Of a DNA stretch of 29,330 bases, positions 15,080 to 22,321 are shown piece after piece. A program made the position numbers and the translations under genes. The first letter of the stretch is position 1, and each line of letters opens with the position of its first letter. Source of the DNA: HGM04593 sp045613945 (GTDB lineage Bacteria; Bacteroidota; Bacteroidia; Bacteroidales; Bacteroidaceae); the NCBI GenBank assembly GCA_045613945.1, contig JAZLBZ010000055.1, positions 1-29,330 of the forward strand. Direction: 5' to 3'. A model generated the notes under the pieces. It was not told where the DNA came from and searched no databases. It saw nothing but the letters and a program-made list of their open reading frames with translations.

Positions 15080-16774
15080 ATGAGCAAAGATATGATAACA
15101 GGCAGTGAGGCTCTTTTGCGCTCACTTATAAATGAGGGTGTCGACACCATCTTCGGTTACCCCGGCGGTTCAATCATGCCGGTATTTGATGCCCTGTATG
15201 ACTATCGCGACAAGTTCCGCAATGTGCTTGTGCGTCACGAGCAGGGTGCTGTGCATGCAGCGCAGGGCTTTGCCCGCAGTTCGGGCAGGGTTGGTGTCTG
15301 CATTGTAACAAGCGGTCCCGGTGCAACAAACACGCTTACAGGTATCAGCGATGCCATGCTCGACAGCACACCCGTTGTTGTCATTGCAGGCCAGGTAAGT
15401 TCGGCGGTGCTTGGTACCGATGCATTCCAGGAGATTGACTTTGTGGGTATCACACAGCCAATTACAAAGTGGAGTTATCAGGTTCGCCGCCCCGAGGATG
15501 TCGCTTGGGCTGTGGCGCGTGCCTTCTACATTGCAGGCACAGGACGTCCCGGTCCTGTAGTGCTCGACTTTACAAAGGATGCACAGGTGTCAATGGTTGA
15601 CTACCAGCCGGCAACGGTAGATAGCGTACGCAGCTATATTCCTTATCCCACACCTTCGGACAGTGCAATGAACGAGGCTGCGCGTCTCATCAATGAGGCA
15701 GAGCGCCCATTCATGCTCGTCGGTCAGGGTGTTGAACTTGGCGAGGCGCATGAGGAACTCAAGGCATTTGTAGAGAAGAGCGGTATTCCTGTTGCACGTA
15801 CATTGATGGGACTCTCGGCCTTCCCCACAGATCATCCCTTGTGTGTGGGTATGCTTGGAATGCATGGAAACTACGGTCCCAATGTAAACACCAACAACTG
15901 CGACCTGCTCATTGCTGTTGGTATGCGTTTCAGCGACCGCGTGACAGGCAAACTCTCTACATACGCAAAGCAGGCAAAGGTCATACACATAGATATTGAC
16001 CACGCAGAGATAAACAAGAACGTCAAGGCAGATGTGCCCATTGTGGGTGATTGCAAGGAGGTTCTTGCAGGGCTCACAACTCTTGTGCAGCCAAGAGAGC
16101 ACAGCGAGTGGGTAAAGAGTTTTGCCGAACTGAATGCCATTGAGTATGAGAGGGTTATTGATAAGGCACTGAACCCCGCAGAGGGTCCCTTGCTCATGGG
16201 CGAGGTTGCACGCAAGGTGAGCGAGGCAACGGCAAACAAGGCAATCCTTGTTACCGATGTGGGCCAGAACCAGATGATGTCGAGCCGTTACTTCAAGTTT
16301 ACACAGCCCCACAGCATCCTCACTTCGGGCGGTCTTGGTACAATGGGCTACGGCCTGCCTGCTGCGATAGGTGCAAAGATGGCAATGCCGGAGCGCACTG
16401 TGTGCCTCTTTACCGGTGACGGCGGTTTCCAGATGAATATTCAGGAACTTGGAACAATAATGGAGCAGGGTGTGGGTGTGAAGATGATTCTCCTCAACAA
16501 TAACTATCTTGGCAACGTGCGCCAGTGGCAGGAACTCTTCTTCAACCATCGCTACTCATGGACACCTATGCTCAACCCCGAATATTCGCTCATTGCACAG
16601 GGCTATGGCATCCCGTCGCGCCTTGTTATCGAACGCAGCGAACTCGATGCAGCCATTGAGGAGATGCTTGCGGCTGATGGACCGTTCCTTCTGCACGTTG
16701 CGGTCAAGGAAGAGGATAATGTGATGCCTATGACCGAGCCGGGTGCAACAATCAGTGAAATGAGATTTGAATGA
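15080..16774 (+). CDS. ilvB: Acetolactate synthase, large (catalytic) subunit
   Basis: This is a 564-residue thiamine-diphosphate enzyme that joins two pyruvates, or pyruvate with 2-ketobutyrate, at the first common step of branched-chain amino-acid synthesis. The cofactor-activating Glu54 is in VRHEQGAVHAA. TSGPGATN follows at about 78-84, a central FAD-domain segment at about 200-340, and the Mg/ThDP motif GDGGFQMN (446-453) with NNNYLGN about 20 residues later. Length and the biosynthetic RQWQELFF segment favour IlvB over other pyruvate decarboxylase-like enzymes. The gene sits six bases after ilvD and seven before ilvN, so it is mid-operon. Confidence 0.96.
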   Translation: MSKDMITGSEALLRSLINEGVDTIFGYPGGSIMPVFDALYDYRDKFRNVLVRHEQGAVHAAQGFARSSGRVGVCIVTSGPGATNTLTGISDAMLDSTPVVVIAGQVSSAVLGTDAFQEIDFVGITQPITKWSYQVRRPEDVAWAVARAFYIAGTGRPGPVVLDFTKDAQVSMVDYQPATVDSVRSYIPYPTPSDSAMNEAARLINEAERPFMLVGQGVELGEAHEELKAFVEKSGIPVARTLMGLSAFPTDHPLCVGMLGMHGNYGPNVNTNNCDLLIAVGMRFSDRVTGKLSTYAKQAKVIHIDIDHAEINKNVKADVPIVGDCKEVLAGLTTLVQPREHSEWVKSFAELNAIEYERVIDKALNPAEGPLLMGEVARKVSEATANKAILVTDVGQNQMMSSRYFKFTQPHSILTSGGLGTMGYGLPAAIGAKMAMPERTVCLFTGDGGFQMNIQELGTIMEQGVGVKMILLNNNYLGNVRQWQELFFNHRYSWTPMLNPEYSLIAQGYGIPSRLVIERSELDAAIEEMLAADGPFLLHVAVKEEDNVMPMTEPGATISEMRFE

Positions 16775-16781
16775 CAACACT

Positions 16782-17336
16782 ATGGAAAAGAAACTATTTA
16801 CTATAATCATATATACCGAGAATATCGCAGGTATGCTCAACCAGGTAACTGCCGAGTTTACCCGCCGAATGATGAACATTGACACCATCACAGCGTCGTC
16901 ATCATCCATTGAGGGAGTGCACCGCTATACCATCTCATTGTGGGGCGAAGAGGATTCTGTAAACAAGGTGACAAAGCGCATTGAAAAGAAGGTAGACGTG
17001 CTCAAGGCCGACTATTATACCGACAAGGAGATTTTCTTCCAGGAGGTTGCTCTTTACAAACTCTCTACTCCAAAAATTATGGAGAACAGCGAGATATCAA
17101 GAGTTATACGCCACAGCAATGCACGTATCATGGAGGTTAATCCAAACTACACTGTGGTCGAGATTACCGGTTCAACCGACACTGTTGTAAGCCTCTATAA
17201 CGAATTCGTGTCACTGCAGTGCATGCTGCAGTTTGTGAAGTCGGGCCGCGTTGCAGTGCCTCGTGCCTTGCACGACAATCAAGCCGACCTGCTCTTCAAC
17301 GAAGACTACAAACGCAAGCCTATTGGCAATAAATAA
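16782..17336 (+). CDS. ilvN: Acetolactate synthase, small (regulatory) subunit
   Basis: This 184-residue protein has an N-terminal ACT domain at about 5-80 (FTIIIYTENIAGMLNQVT, then NIDTITASSS) and the C-terminal ALS small-subunit domain with IMEVNPNYTVVEITGS. It activates the large subunit and, in characterised homologues, confers feedback inhibition by valine. ATG 16782 is used; earlier codons in the frame overlap the ilvB stop. Length is nearer to the longer IlvH/IlvN type than to short E. coli IlvN. The operon stops here: a terminator follows and ilvC is not downstream. Confidence 0.94.
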   Translation: MEKKLFTIIIYTENIAGMLNQVTAEFTRRMMNIDTITASSSSIEGVHRYTISLWGEEDSVNKVTKRIEKKVDVLKADYYTDKEIFFQEVALYKLSTPKIMENSEISRVIRHSNARIMEVNPNYTVVEITGSTDTVVSLYNEFVSLQCMLQFVKSGRVAVPRALHDNQADLLFNEDYKRKPIGNK

Positions 17337-17382
17337 ATGATGAAAGAGGTCTGTTGTGCTTCTTTTGTCCTGCTAAAGCGCA

Positions 17383-17436
17383 AAATAGGGAAAATCCTCC
17401 TTTCTTGTAGGATTTTTCCCTATTTCTTCTTTTTGG
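17383..17436 (+). terminator. Intrinsic terminator of the ilvDBN operon
   Basis: Arms 17383-17398 and 17409-17425 form a 16-bp stem with one bulged T and a ten-base loop, followed by CTTCTTTTT. It begins 46 bases after the ilvN stop. The next promoter element starts only about ten bases beyond. Confidence 0.9.
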
Positions 17437-17443
17437 CAGTGCG

Positions 17444-17451
17444 TATTTTTG
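17444..17451 (+). promoter_or_regulatory. Putative -7 element for the 17485 gene
   Basis: TATTTTTG followed by CA is identical to the ilvD -7 element and lies 33 bases before the ATG, giving a leader of about 27 nt. The base of the ilv terminator occupies the place where a -33 element would be, and no TTTG is found there. Confidence 0.6.
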
Positions 17452-17484
17452 CATCAGAGAAAATGAACTGATAAACATAGGGCT

Positions 17485-18582
17485 ATGAAAAAGTTTCTGT
17501 TATTTTTATTGATGACAACTCCCCTTTTTACTTGGGCGCAGGTTGACGATATGTATTATGTCCCCAAAAAAGAGAAGAAGGTCCTTCATGTAAAAAGTGC
17601 CGAGGAGGTCTATTTTGCCGATGACAACACTGCCATTGACGAAGATTCCCTTACCTATATTGGCGATGAGAATGAAGGCTATTACACCAATGACCTCTAC
17701 GATGTGATGGACGATTACACCTATTCGAACCGTATAATCCGTTTTCAGTCACCCCGTAGGATGTATGCTAATGATATCTACTGGGATTTGATGTACGGTT
17801 GCGGGGTAAACGACTGGTATGTCTATGACAATGGATACACTCTCTACATCTATCCAACCGGCAATAATCCCTATTTCATGTCGCCCGGCTACTATCATTG
17901 GATGAATAGATGGAACTGGAACAGTTGCTATTATGATTACTATTATCCTTACTACAGTTGGCATAACTATCATCCTTATTACGGCTGGCACAACTATCAC
18001 CACCACTGGCACACCCCTGTGGCAAGCCATAAGCCCTGGAAACCTAAGTACCGTGAGAATATACCAACAAACGGCAGTGTGGCAAGGCAAACCAGACAGG
18101 CTGTGCCAACGATGGCCGGCAACCCACGTCGTGAGCAATCGGCCCGCACAACTGCAAATGCCGGCAACCCACGTCGTGAGCAGTCGGCCCGCACAACTGC
18201 AAACACAAATAATCCACGCCGTCAGCAATCAGATAAAACCACTGCAAACAGTGCACGCCGTCAGCAGTCAGCCCGCACAGCAAACACAAGTAACACAAAG
18301 CAACGTCGCGAGCAAAAGGCACGTACATCTGTAAACAGCAGCAACGCAAAGCGTTCTACAACTTCAAATAGTGAAAGTACATCTGCACGTCGCAGTTCGA
18401 GCAACTCGTCAAGCAGTGGCTATAGCCGTCCAAGCAGTACCAGTGTATCTCGCTCAAGTCGCGGCTCAAGCAACAGCAACAGCAACAGCAGCGGCAGTCG
18501 CAGTGGTGGCAGTAGCCGTAGCGGTGGTGGCAGTAGCAGTCGCAGTGGTGGAGGTGCCCGTAGTGGAGGTTCACGTAGATAA
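17485..18582 (+). CDS. Secreted three-part protein with acidic, aromatic/His and Arg-Ser-rich regions, function unknown
   Basis: This 365-residue protein has a signal peptide (FLLFLLMTTPLFTWAQ). Residues about 36-80 are acidic. Residues about 95-176 are extremely rich in Tyr, Trp, His and Asn, with a 9-residue repeat (YSWHNYHPY then YGWHNYHHH). Residues about 181-365 are basic and of low complexity: first 15-residue repeats of the type NPRREQSARTTAN, then Ser/Asn-rich stretches and an SRSGG-type tail ending GGSRR. The tail is probably disordered. There are no membrane segments after the signal. The codons of the tail form near-exact DNA repeats. It has its own -7 element and is 52 bases from the FadL-like gene, so the two are probably co-transcribed. 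I do not recognise a function; nucleic-acid, heme/metal or polysaccharide contact are only guesses. Confidence 0.78.
   Translation: MKKFLLFLLMTTPLFTWAQVDDMYYVPKKEKKVLHVKSAEEVYFADDNTAIDEDSLTYIGDENEGYYTNDLYDVMDDYTYSNRIIRFQSPRRMYANDIYWDLMYGCGVNDWYVYDNGYTLYIYPTGNNPYFMSPGYYHWMNRWNWNSCYYDYYYPYYSWHNYHPYYGWHNYHHHWHTPVASHKPWKPKYRENIPTNGSVARQTRQAVPTMAGNPRREQSARTTANAGNPRREQSARTTANTNNPRRQQSDKTTANSARRQQSARTANTSNTKQRREQKARTSVNSSNAKRSTTSNSESTSARRSSSNSSSSGYSRPSSTSVSRSSRGSSNSNSNSSGSRSGGSSRSGGGSSSRSGGGARSGGSRR
17947..18000 (+). repeat. Two 27-base units encoding the Tyr/Trp/His repeat
   Basis: Two adjacent 27-base units (starting at 17947 and 17974) encode PYYSWHNYH and PYYGWHNYH. Most base differences are silent or Ser-to-Gly, which indicates an old duplication kept by selection at protein level. 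Confidence 0.7.
18115..18270 (+). repeat. 45-base tandem repeats in the Arg-rich tail
   Basis: Units starting at 18115 and 18160 are nearly identical over 40 or more bases and encode AGNPRREQSARTTAN twice. A third diverged copy (NPRRQQSDKTTAN) follows, then a shortened fourth (ARRQQSARTAN). The reading frame is kept in all, so copy-number change would alter tail length without a frameshift. Confidence 0.85.
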
Positions 18583-18634
18583 CCTACTGCGCTCTCCATA
18601 AATGATGAACACAAACACAAAACAGGATATTACT

Positions 18635-20152
18635 ATGAAACGACTCTTATATATACTTTCTTTGCTGCCTTTAGCCTTGAATGCACAAAATATGTATAAT
18701 GTGGTGCCGCTTTTTGAAAACGACCTTACAGGTACTGCACGATTTGTGGGTATGGGTGGCTCTATGAGTTCTTTGGGTGCCGACCTTTCTACAATGGGAA
18801 CCAACCCTGCAGGTACGGCAATATATCGCCTTAATGATTTCTCGCTCACAATGGGCTTTGGATTCAATAACAACAAGGCTGTATATCAGGACGAAGTGAC
18901 CGGGAGCAACAGCGCGAACGCAACATTGGATAATTTCTCGTTTGTCCTTTCATCAGAGAGGGATGGTGAAAATCTGAAATATTTAAACTTTGGTCTTGGA
19001 TATCGTCAAAGGAATAATCTCAATTCTGCTTTTGAAATGTCCGGTGTCGCAGATCTGTATTCACAGCAGTATGTCATTGAACAACTGTACCGCACAAATC
19101 CCTTTGACCACAACAAACTTGCCGGATGGATGTATGACGGCTTCAACTACAGTTGGTTGACCTTGTTGGCTGCCGAGGCCTATCTATGTGATTCAACGGG
19201 AACTAATTTCATTACATACCCCGATACCTCCCTTGTGTGGACCCCTGATGATATTGCATATTACGAAAAGAGTACGGGCGGTGTCAACACTGTAGATTTT
19301 AATCTCTCTGCCAATTTCAACGACCGCATCTATTTGGGTGCAACTATGGGCGTTTCCATAGTAGACTACAATCGCTACAGCTGGTATGCCGAGTCTGATG
19401 CTTACGGTAGCATCTACGAACTTGAAAATAGCAGATACCTGAAGGGTAGTGGTTTTGACCTCAAATTGGGTGCGATATTCCGTCCGTTCAAGTATTCGCC
19501 ATTTAAGATAGGACTCTCTTTTCACACTCCTACCTGGTATAGCCTCAAGGAGTACAGCACTGCAACAATTACCTCTTGGGATGGCTACCGTATAAGTACC
19601 GACAACTCTGAATGTTTCAATGGGACACTTGCTGTTAGTGAGAGCCTGATGACTCCCTGGCGCCTTAATGCTTCAATGTCTTATACTTTTGGTACATACC
19701 TGGCGCTCAATGCCGAGTACGAGTATGCCGACTATGCCCAGTCTGCTTTCACTGCTAATGGCAGATTGTACAAGGCGCAGAATGAGGAAATTGGATGTAA
19801 CCTCAAGCAGCAGCACATTGCCCGTGTTGGTGCCGAACTGAACATTGACGGATATGCATTGCGTGCAGGATACAACTATCTTTCGGCACCTTTTACCGAC
19901 GGAGCCTACAAGGAACTAGGCAATGCGGCAATAACAGAGACATCGACCGAGTACATGAATAGTTTTGAGAAGAATGTGGTAACAGCCGGTCTTGGATATA
20001 GGGGTTCAGTGTTCTACTGCGATGTGGCTTATGTGTATGAGATACAGAGAGCCGAATTCTTCCCTTTCTATGATTATGAATGGCCTAATCCCGGCGCAGC
20101 GGTAACACGTACCAGTCATTCACTTGTTGCAACGGTTGGCTTGCGCTTATAA
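18635..20152 (+). CDS. FadL/OmpP1-family outer-membrane transport protein
   Basis: This 505-residue protein has a signal peptide (LLYILSLLPLALNAQ). A FadL-like N-terminus follows: GTARFVGMGGSMSSLGADLSTMGTNPAG, where the NPAG turn is the family hallmark. The rest is beta-rich and ends in VATVGLRL, fitting a 14-stranded barrel. FadL homologues pass hydrophobic molecules across the outer membrane; the substrate in Bacteroidales is usually unknown. ATG 18635 is preferred since it starts directly at the signal peptide; ATG 18602 would add 11 polar residues. It has no promoter of its own that I can see and follows the three-part secreted protein closely. A long hairpin closes the unit. Confidence 0.88.
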   Translation: MKRLLYILSLLPLALNAQNMYNVVPLFENDLTGTARFVGMGGSMSSLGADLSTMGTNPAGTAIYRLNDFSLTMGFGFNNNKAVYQDEVTGSNSANATLDNFSFVLSSERDGENLKYLNFGLGYRQRNNLNSAFEMSGVADLYSQQYVIEQLYRTNPFDHNKLAGWMYDGFNYSWLTLLAAEAYLCDSTGTNFITYPDTSLVWTPDDIAYYEKSTGGVNTVDFNLSANFNDRIYLGATMGVSIVDYNRYSWYAESDAYGSIYELENSRYLKGSGFDLKLGAIFRPFKYSPFKIGLSFHTPTWYSLKEYSTATITSWDGYRISTDNSECFNGTLAVSESLMTPWRLNASMSYTFGTYLALNAEYEYADYAQSAFTANGRLYKAQNEEIGCNLKQQHIARVGAELNIDGYALRAGYNYLSAPFTDGAYKELGNAAITETSTEYMNSFEKNVVTAGLGYRGSVFYCDVAYVYEIQRAEFFPFYDYEWPNPGAAVTRTSHSLVATVGLRL

Positions 20153-20174
20153 GAGACGGTTGCTTTTGAGATAT

Positions 20175-20218
20175 AAAATCTCGCCCTGAAGGTTACAGGA
20201 ACATCAGGGCGGGATTTT
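20175..20218. terminator. Bidirectional terminator between the FadL-like and DUF4421-like genes
   Basis: Arms 20175-20189 and 20204-20218 pair over 15 bases with one G-U and a 14-base loop. The A-rich start and T-rich end supply a short U tract on either strand. It ends one base before the stop codon of the minus-strand gene. Confidence 0.85.
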
Positions 20219-20219
20219 G

Positions 20220-21323
20220 TTATTTCTTGCGCCAGAAGTTGAACCCTACGCACACCTCCAGGACCCCAAAACCATTTATGGCCGAAAAACCGTTCCTGTT
20301 GTAAAAGAATGCGTGCGAGTTAAGTGTCGCTCCGGCATAGTACTTGCCGTTGCTGTATATGAGTGCAGCGCGTGTCACTATGTCAAAGTTCAGGCTCGCC
20401 TCAATGCTACTGCTATGTGGGAACAGCATAACACCTTTCTTGTATCCGATAGACGGTGAGAGTGTTATTCCGGCAAGGAAATCTTTGGCAAATGCCCAGT
20501 TATAGCTGTATCCAAAACTGATGTTAAAGTCGTTGTAGCGTAACTCTTTGAAATTCAGCCCATCTTTCAACCCCATTGCTATTTGGGGGGCAAGGCAGCT
20601 GTGGTCAAATAGGAACCTTTGCTGGTTATATCCCATTCCCAGTACGAAAGAGCCTGCGCTTCTGCGCTGCACTGTAGACATGCCATATGCTGCCGCATAT
20701 GAGAACTTAGGGTTGAACGCATAGTACACTCCCGCGCCGGCCTGTTCCACCGTCAGCCCGTTGAATTTGCTTTCATATCCTTTCAACTCCTTGCCGCCGT
20801 CATTGAAACCGCTCAGTCTCTTTATTCTGTATCCTTCGCTATTCTTGCGGTAGTACAGGTCAAGAACAAATCTTGTCGAGCAGAGGCTGGCGTTGAAGTC
20901 TGTGCTCGGATGGTTCTCCTGCAGGTTGATGCTGTATCCTACAATAAGCCATCTCCAGCCAATGTTGAGACCTATTGTACTATAACCGTTTGGAGCAATG
21001 CTTATGCTTTGCCTTTCGCCTGCCGAGGAGGCAAAGCGATAGTGTTCATAACCATATGAGTACTCCGGCATGAGTGTCATATTGTATTTGCACTTCTCCA
21101 CATATGTGGTATCTACAGTGTTCAGCAGCCAGTCGACAAAGTTTATAGTCTTCAGCGTGAAATCCTTTAGTTTCTCAGTTCCACTCTTCTTCCTTGTAAT
21201 TTCAACCCCGGTTTCTTCCGATGATGGTGCCTGTGCTTTGGAATATGTACAGCACAGCAACAGGGCAACAACTGTGATTATGGCTCTTATCCCGGAATTT
21301 ATACCTTTGCCGTTCCTCTCCAT
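20220..21323 (-). CDS. DUF4421-like envelope protein
   Basis: This 367-residue protein has an N-terminal hydrophobic segment ending TYSKAQ, a likely signal peptide with a long basic lead (MERNGKGINSGIR). The segment DTTYVEKCKYNMTLMPEYSYGYEHYRF is what I associate with the DUF4421 family of Bacteroidetes. The remainder is beta-rich with Gly-aromatic alternation and ends FNFWRKK, suggesting an outer-membrane barrel. No function is known to me. It is the last gene of a five-gene minus-strand operon and starts three bases after the oxidoreductase gene. The family name is from recall and should be treated as probable. Confidence 0.75.
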   Translation of the reverse strand: MERNGKGINSGIRAIITVVALLLCCTYSKAQAPSSEETGVEITRKKSGTEKLKDFTLKTINFVDWLLNTVDTTYVEKCKYNMTLMPEYSYGYEHYRFASSAGERQSISIAPNGYSTIGLNIGWRWLIVGYSINLQENHPSTDFNASLCSTRFVLDLYYRKNSEGYRIKRLSGFNDGGKELKGYESKFNGLTVEQAGAGVYYAFNPKFSYAAAYGMSTVQRRSAGSFVLGMGYNQQRFLFDHSCLAPQIAMGLKDGLNFKELRYNDFNISFGYSYNWAFAKDFLAGITLSPSIGYKKGVMLFPHSSSIEASLNFDIVTRAALIYSNGKYYAGATLNSHAFFYNRNGFSAINGFGVLEVCVGFNFWRKK

Positions 21324-21326
21324 CCT

Positions 21327-22307
21327 TTAGATTATTTTGTCGAGAATCTTATCAAGAACCCAGTTTGTGGGTGTGGCGCTTACGCAGTCGCAGTCGCAGT
21401 GCCCTATCTGCTGTATGTGCTCAACGATGTTGCGTATTAGCGGCAACTGCACGTATGGCGGGTTGGGTACATTGAACAGCTGTGTGCCGTCGACCGTGCG
21501 CAGTTCAATGGGCTCAAATGTGAAAACCGAGAACTTGATGCATCCCTTGCTGCCGAAAATCTCGATATGGTCCTCGCGTGACGATTCATCCGAAACAAAG
21601 CACCATGAGCCCGAGCCCGGGATGCCGCTCTCAAACTTGAAGCAGGCACTCACTGTGTCCTCGGCCTTGTACAGTCCTCCTCGGTTGGTGCTGAACCCCT
21701 CGGCATATAGTATGCAGCCGAACATCTCCTGTAACAGGTCTATCTGGTGGGGGGCAAGGTCATAGAAATATCCGCCTCCTGCAATTTCCGGGTTTACGCG
21801 CCAGGGCAGGTTCTCGCGGTTGTAGTCAAGGTCACGTGGCGGAACTGCAAAACGTATCTGCACATTGAGTACATTGCCAATCTGCGGCAACAGTTCCTTA
21901 ACCTTTTGGAAATATGGCAGATAACGGCGGTAGTATGCAACAAAGCAGGGCACACCGGTCTCCCTTGACACCCTGTTGATGCGTGTACAGTCCTCGTAGT
22001 TGGCTGCAAGCGGCTTTTCCACATAGACCGGCTTGCCGGCTTTCATTGCCATTATGGCAAATGTGGCGTGTGACGATGGTGGTGTGGCAATATATACGGC
22101 ATTCACTCCCGGGTCGTCAATGAGCGCCTGTGCGTCGGTATACCAGTGCGGGATGTTATGTCGCTTGGCATACTCCTTTGTCTTCTCCTTGTCACGTCCC
22201 ATAACAGCAACAACCTCCGATCCCTTTATCAACGGGAACGCAGGTCCGCTCTTTTTCTCAGTGGCCTCGCCACAGCCTATGAAGCCCCATTTTACAGTGA
22301 TGTTCAT
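21327..22307 (-). CDS. Gfo/Idh/MocA-family NAD(P)-dependent oxidoreductase
   Basis: This 326-residue cytosolic enzyme has an N-terminal Rossmann fold (WGFIGCGEATEKKSGPA), ATPPSSH at 75-80, the conserved EKP at 97-99 whose Lys is catalytic, and the C-terminal domain motif LAPHQIDLL with His187. Such enzymes oxidise or reduce sugars, inositols or related compounds; the sequence does not identify the substrate. A Cys cluster (HCDCDC) close to the C-terminus is unusual and could bind metal. It lies 14 bases after the porin gene and three before the DUF4421-like gene, so an oxidoreductase sits inside an envelope-protein operon. Confidence 0.9.
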   Translation of the reverse strand: MNITVKWGFIGCGEATEKKSGPAFPLIKGSEVVAVMGRDKEKTKEYAKRHNIPHWYTDAQALIDDPGVNAVYIATPPSSHATFAIMAMKAGKPVYVEKPLAANYEDCTRINRVSRETGVPCFVAYYRRYLPYFQKVKELLPQIGNVLNVQIRFAVPPRDLDYNRENLPWRVNPEIAGGGYFYDLAPHQIDLLQEMFGCILYAEGFSTNRGGLYKAEDTVSACFKFESGIPGSGSWCFVSDESSREDHIEIFGSKGCIKFSVFTFEPIELRTVDGTQLFNVPNPPYVQLPLIRNIVEHIQQIGHCDCDCVSATPTNWVLDKILDKII

Positions 22308-22321
22308 AATACGGTGTGTTT

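Noticed and set aside
15590..16549. A 319-codon open frame antisense to ilvB
   Set aside because: It lies wholly within a clearly identified gene on the other strand, shows no family motif, and is rich in Cys and His as expected from reverse-complemented codons. It is a shadow of the ilvB codon pattern.
18460..18580. Trinucleotide-rich DNA that could be read as a microsatellite or origin-like repeat
   Set aside because: The repeats follow the Ser/Gly/Asn codons of the secreted protein tail, keep the frame, and are imperfect. Coding low complexity explains them.
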